This document shows positions 21,154 to 21,579 of a stretch of 21,579 nt of DNA, in pieces. The position numbers and the translations under genes are program-made. The notes below the pieces were generated by a model. It was given only the letters and a program-made list of their open reading frames with translations. It had not been told where the DNA came from and searched no databases. The stretch comes from an uncultured Collinsella sp. (GTDB taxonomy: Bacteria; Actinomycetota; Coriobacteriia; Coriobacteriales; Coriobacteriaceae). The stretch lies in assembly GCA_900548075.1 (NCBI GenBank), contig URJD01000009.1, positions 1-21,579 of the forward strand. Reading direction: 5' to 3'. Each line of letters opens with the position of its first letter. The stretch's first letter is position 1.

Positions 21154-21325
21154 GGGAAAGCTCATCCCGTTTTGTGCGTCTAGAGTGGGATGCGGCTTCC
21201 CAAAGGTGCCGTTAGGGGAAACTACATCCCGGTTTACCCCCTTGAAATGGGATGCCGTTTCCCGGAGGGGGTCCAGCGGGAAACGGCATCCCATTCTGGG
21301 TCCGAAAAGTGGGATACGGTTTCCG
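21154..21325. repeat. array of six 15-bp units, alternating orientation, 62-bp pair period
   Basis: Units of the form GGGATGCCGTTTCCC lie at 21154-21168 (reverse), 21187-21201 (forward), 21216-21230 (reverse), 21249-21263 (forward), 21278-21292 (reverse) and 21311-21325 (forward; last base G). Start-to-start distances are 33, 29, 33, 29 and 33, so each pair repeats at exactly 62 bp. Spacers of 18, 14, 18, 14 and 18 bp have unrelated sequences. Units 4 and 5 with flanks form a perfect 19-bp inverted repeat (21247-21265 / 21276-21294). Because 62 is not a multiple of 3, no protein repeat is encoded. Confidence 0.85.
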
Positions 21326-21334
21326 GCCGGCATG

Positions 21335-21372
21335 AAAAAAGCCCCCACAGCTCATATGAACTGCGGGGGCTT
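21335..21372 (-). terminator. rho-independent terminator of the ABC transporter gene
   Basis: On the minus strand AAGCCCCC (plus 21372-21365) pairs with GGGGGCTT (plus 21346-21339), the inner part is also largely paired with TCATATGA at the tip, and a run of six T follows (plus 21335-21340). It is 33 bp after the ABC gene's stop and is the clearest terminator of the window. Confidence 0.88.
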
Positions 21373-21404
21373 ATGCGTTGCGGCGTAGTTCCGGGTTGCC
21401 AGAT

Positions 21405-21578
21405 CTACTCCAGCTCAAACGCTCCGGTATAGAGCTGATAGTAGTATCCGCGCTTGGCGATCAGCTCGTCGTGGTTACCGCGCTCGATAATGCGGCCGTG
21501 GTCCAGGCAGATGATCGCGTCGGAGTTGCGCACGGTGGACAGGCGGTGCGCGATGACAAACGTCGTGCGACCTTCCAT
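21405..21578 (-). CDS. ABC exporter with fused ATPase domain, C-terminal end (5' part outside window)
   Basis: The frame enters from the right edge and ends with TAG (plus 21407-21405). The 57 residues include the H-loop region FVIAHRLSTVRNSD, then IICLDHGRIIERGNHDEL and a C-terminal helix with YYYQLYTGAFELE. This is the end of the nucleotide-binding domain of a type IV ABC exporter (MdlA/MsbA-like, multidrug or lipid). Walker A, the ABC signature and the membrane domain would lie to the right of the window. Partner and substrate cannot be judged. Confidence 0.9.
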   Translation of the reverse strand: MEGRTTFVIAHRLSTVRNSDAIICLDHGRIIERGNHDELIAKRGYYYQLYTGAFELE

Positions 21579-21579
21579 G

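Noticed and set aside
21154..21325. CRISPR array
   Set aside because: The units are only 15 bp, alternate in orientation, have spacers of 14 and 18 bp, and no cas gene is near.
21121..21348. 75-codon minus-strand frame across the repeat array
   Set aside because: The repeat period of 62 bp is not a multiple of 3, so the frame is not under coding constraint. It also runs into the ABC-gene terminator.

Overview
The window looks like a chromosomal segment of a GC-rich Gram-positive gut actinobacterium of the class Coriobacteriia, most likely Collinsella or a close relative. This is inferred from the LPXTG sortase signal, AAGGAG-type ribosome binding sites, C/G-ending codons and the gene mix (mannose-family PTS, OFA-type MFS, Tex, short transaldolase). 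It was not checked by any search.

Positions 1-2012 are an accessory, partly AT-rich patch. It holds the 3' end of an LPXTG surface-protein gene, then a retron remnant: a candidate msr-msd RNA bounded by a 10-bp a1/a2 inverted repeat (691-700 / 789-798) and a reverse transcriptase that stops just before its YADD motif. A 42-bp perfect palindrome and a decayed IS30-type transposase N-terminus follow, then a 49-residue membrane protein.

Positions 2013-11093 form a carbohydrate-use locus. On the minus strand lie an RpiR/SIS regulator and a Cof-type HAD phosphatase. Divergently on the plus strand lie an MFS transporter, a class II ketose-bisphosphate aldolase, all four parts of a mannose-family PTS (EIIA, EIIB, EIIC, EIID), an aldo/keto reductase and an HSL-type alpha/beta hydrolase, ending in a terminator. 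The shared 300-bp control region carries seven TGAAA/TTTCA half-sites, including one perfect 9-5-9 dyad, and is a good candidate for RpiR control. The genes suggest uptake and phosphorylation of an unidentified (perhaps esterified) sugar, redox conversion, aldol cleavage and dephosphorylation.

Positions 11094-15401 are backbone-like but rich in palindromes: the C-terminal remnant of a second HAD gene, a short transaldolase/fructose-6-phosphate aldolase and the RNA-binding protein Tex. A large inverted-repeat element lies on each side of tex (12619-12834 and 15073-15234), and the 3' end of the transaldolase gene is duplicated around a further palindrome.

Positions 15402-19828 hold a second metabolic unit: SDR oxidoreductase, OFA-type MFS carrier and Gfo/Idh dehydrogenase on the minus strand, with a divergent LysR regulator. 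After it come a membrane-bound GGDEF protein, an array of six 15-bp units alternating in orientation with an exact 62-bp pair period (21154-21325), and the C-terminus of an ABC exporter running off the window.
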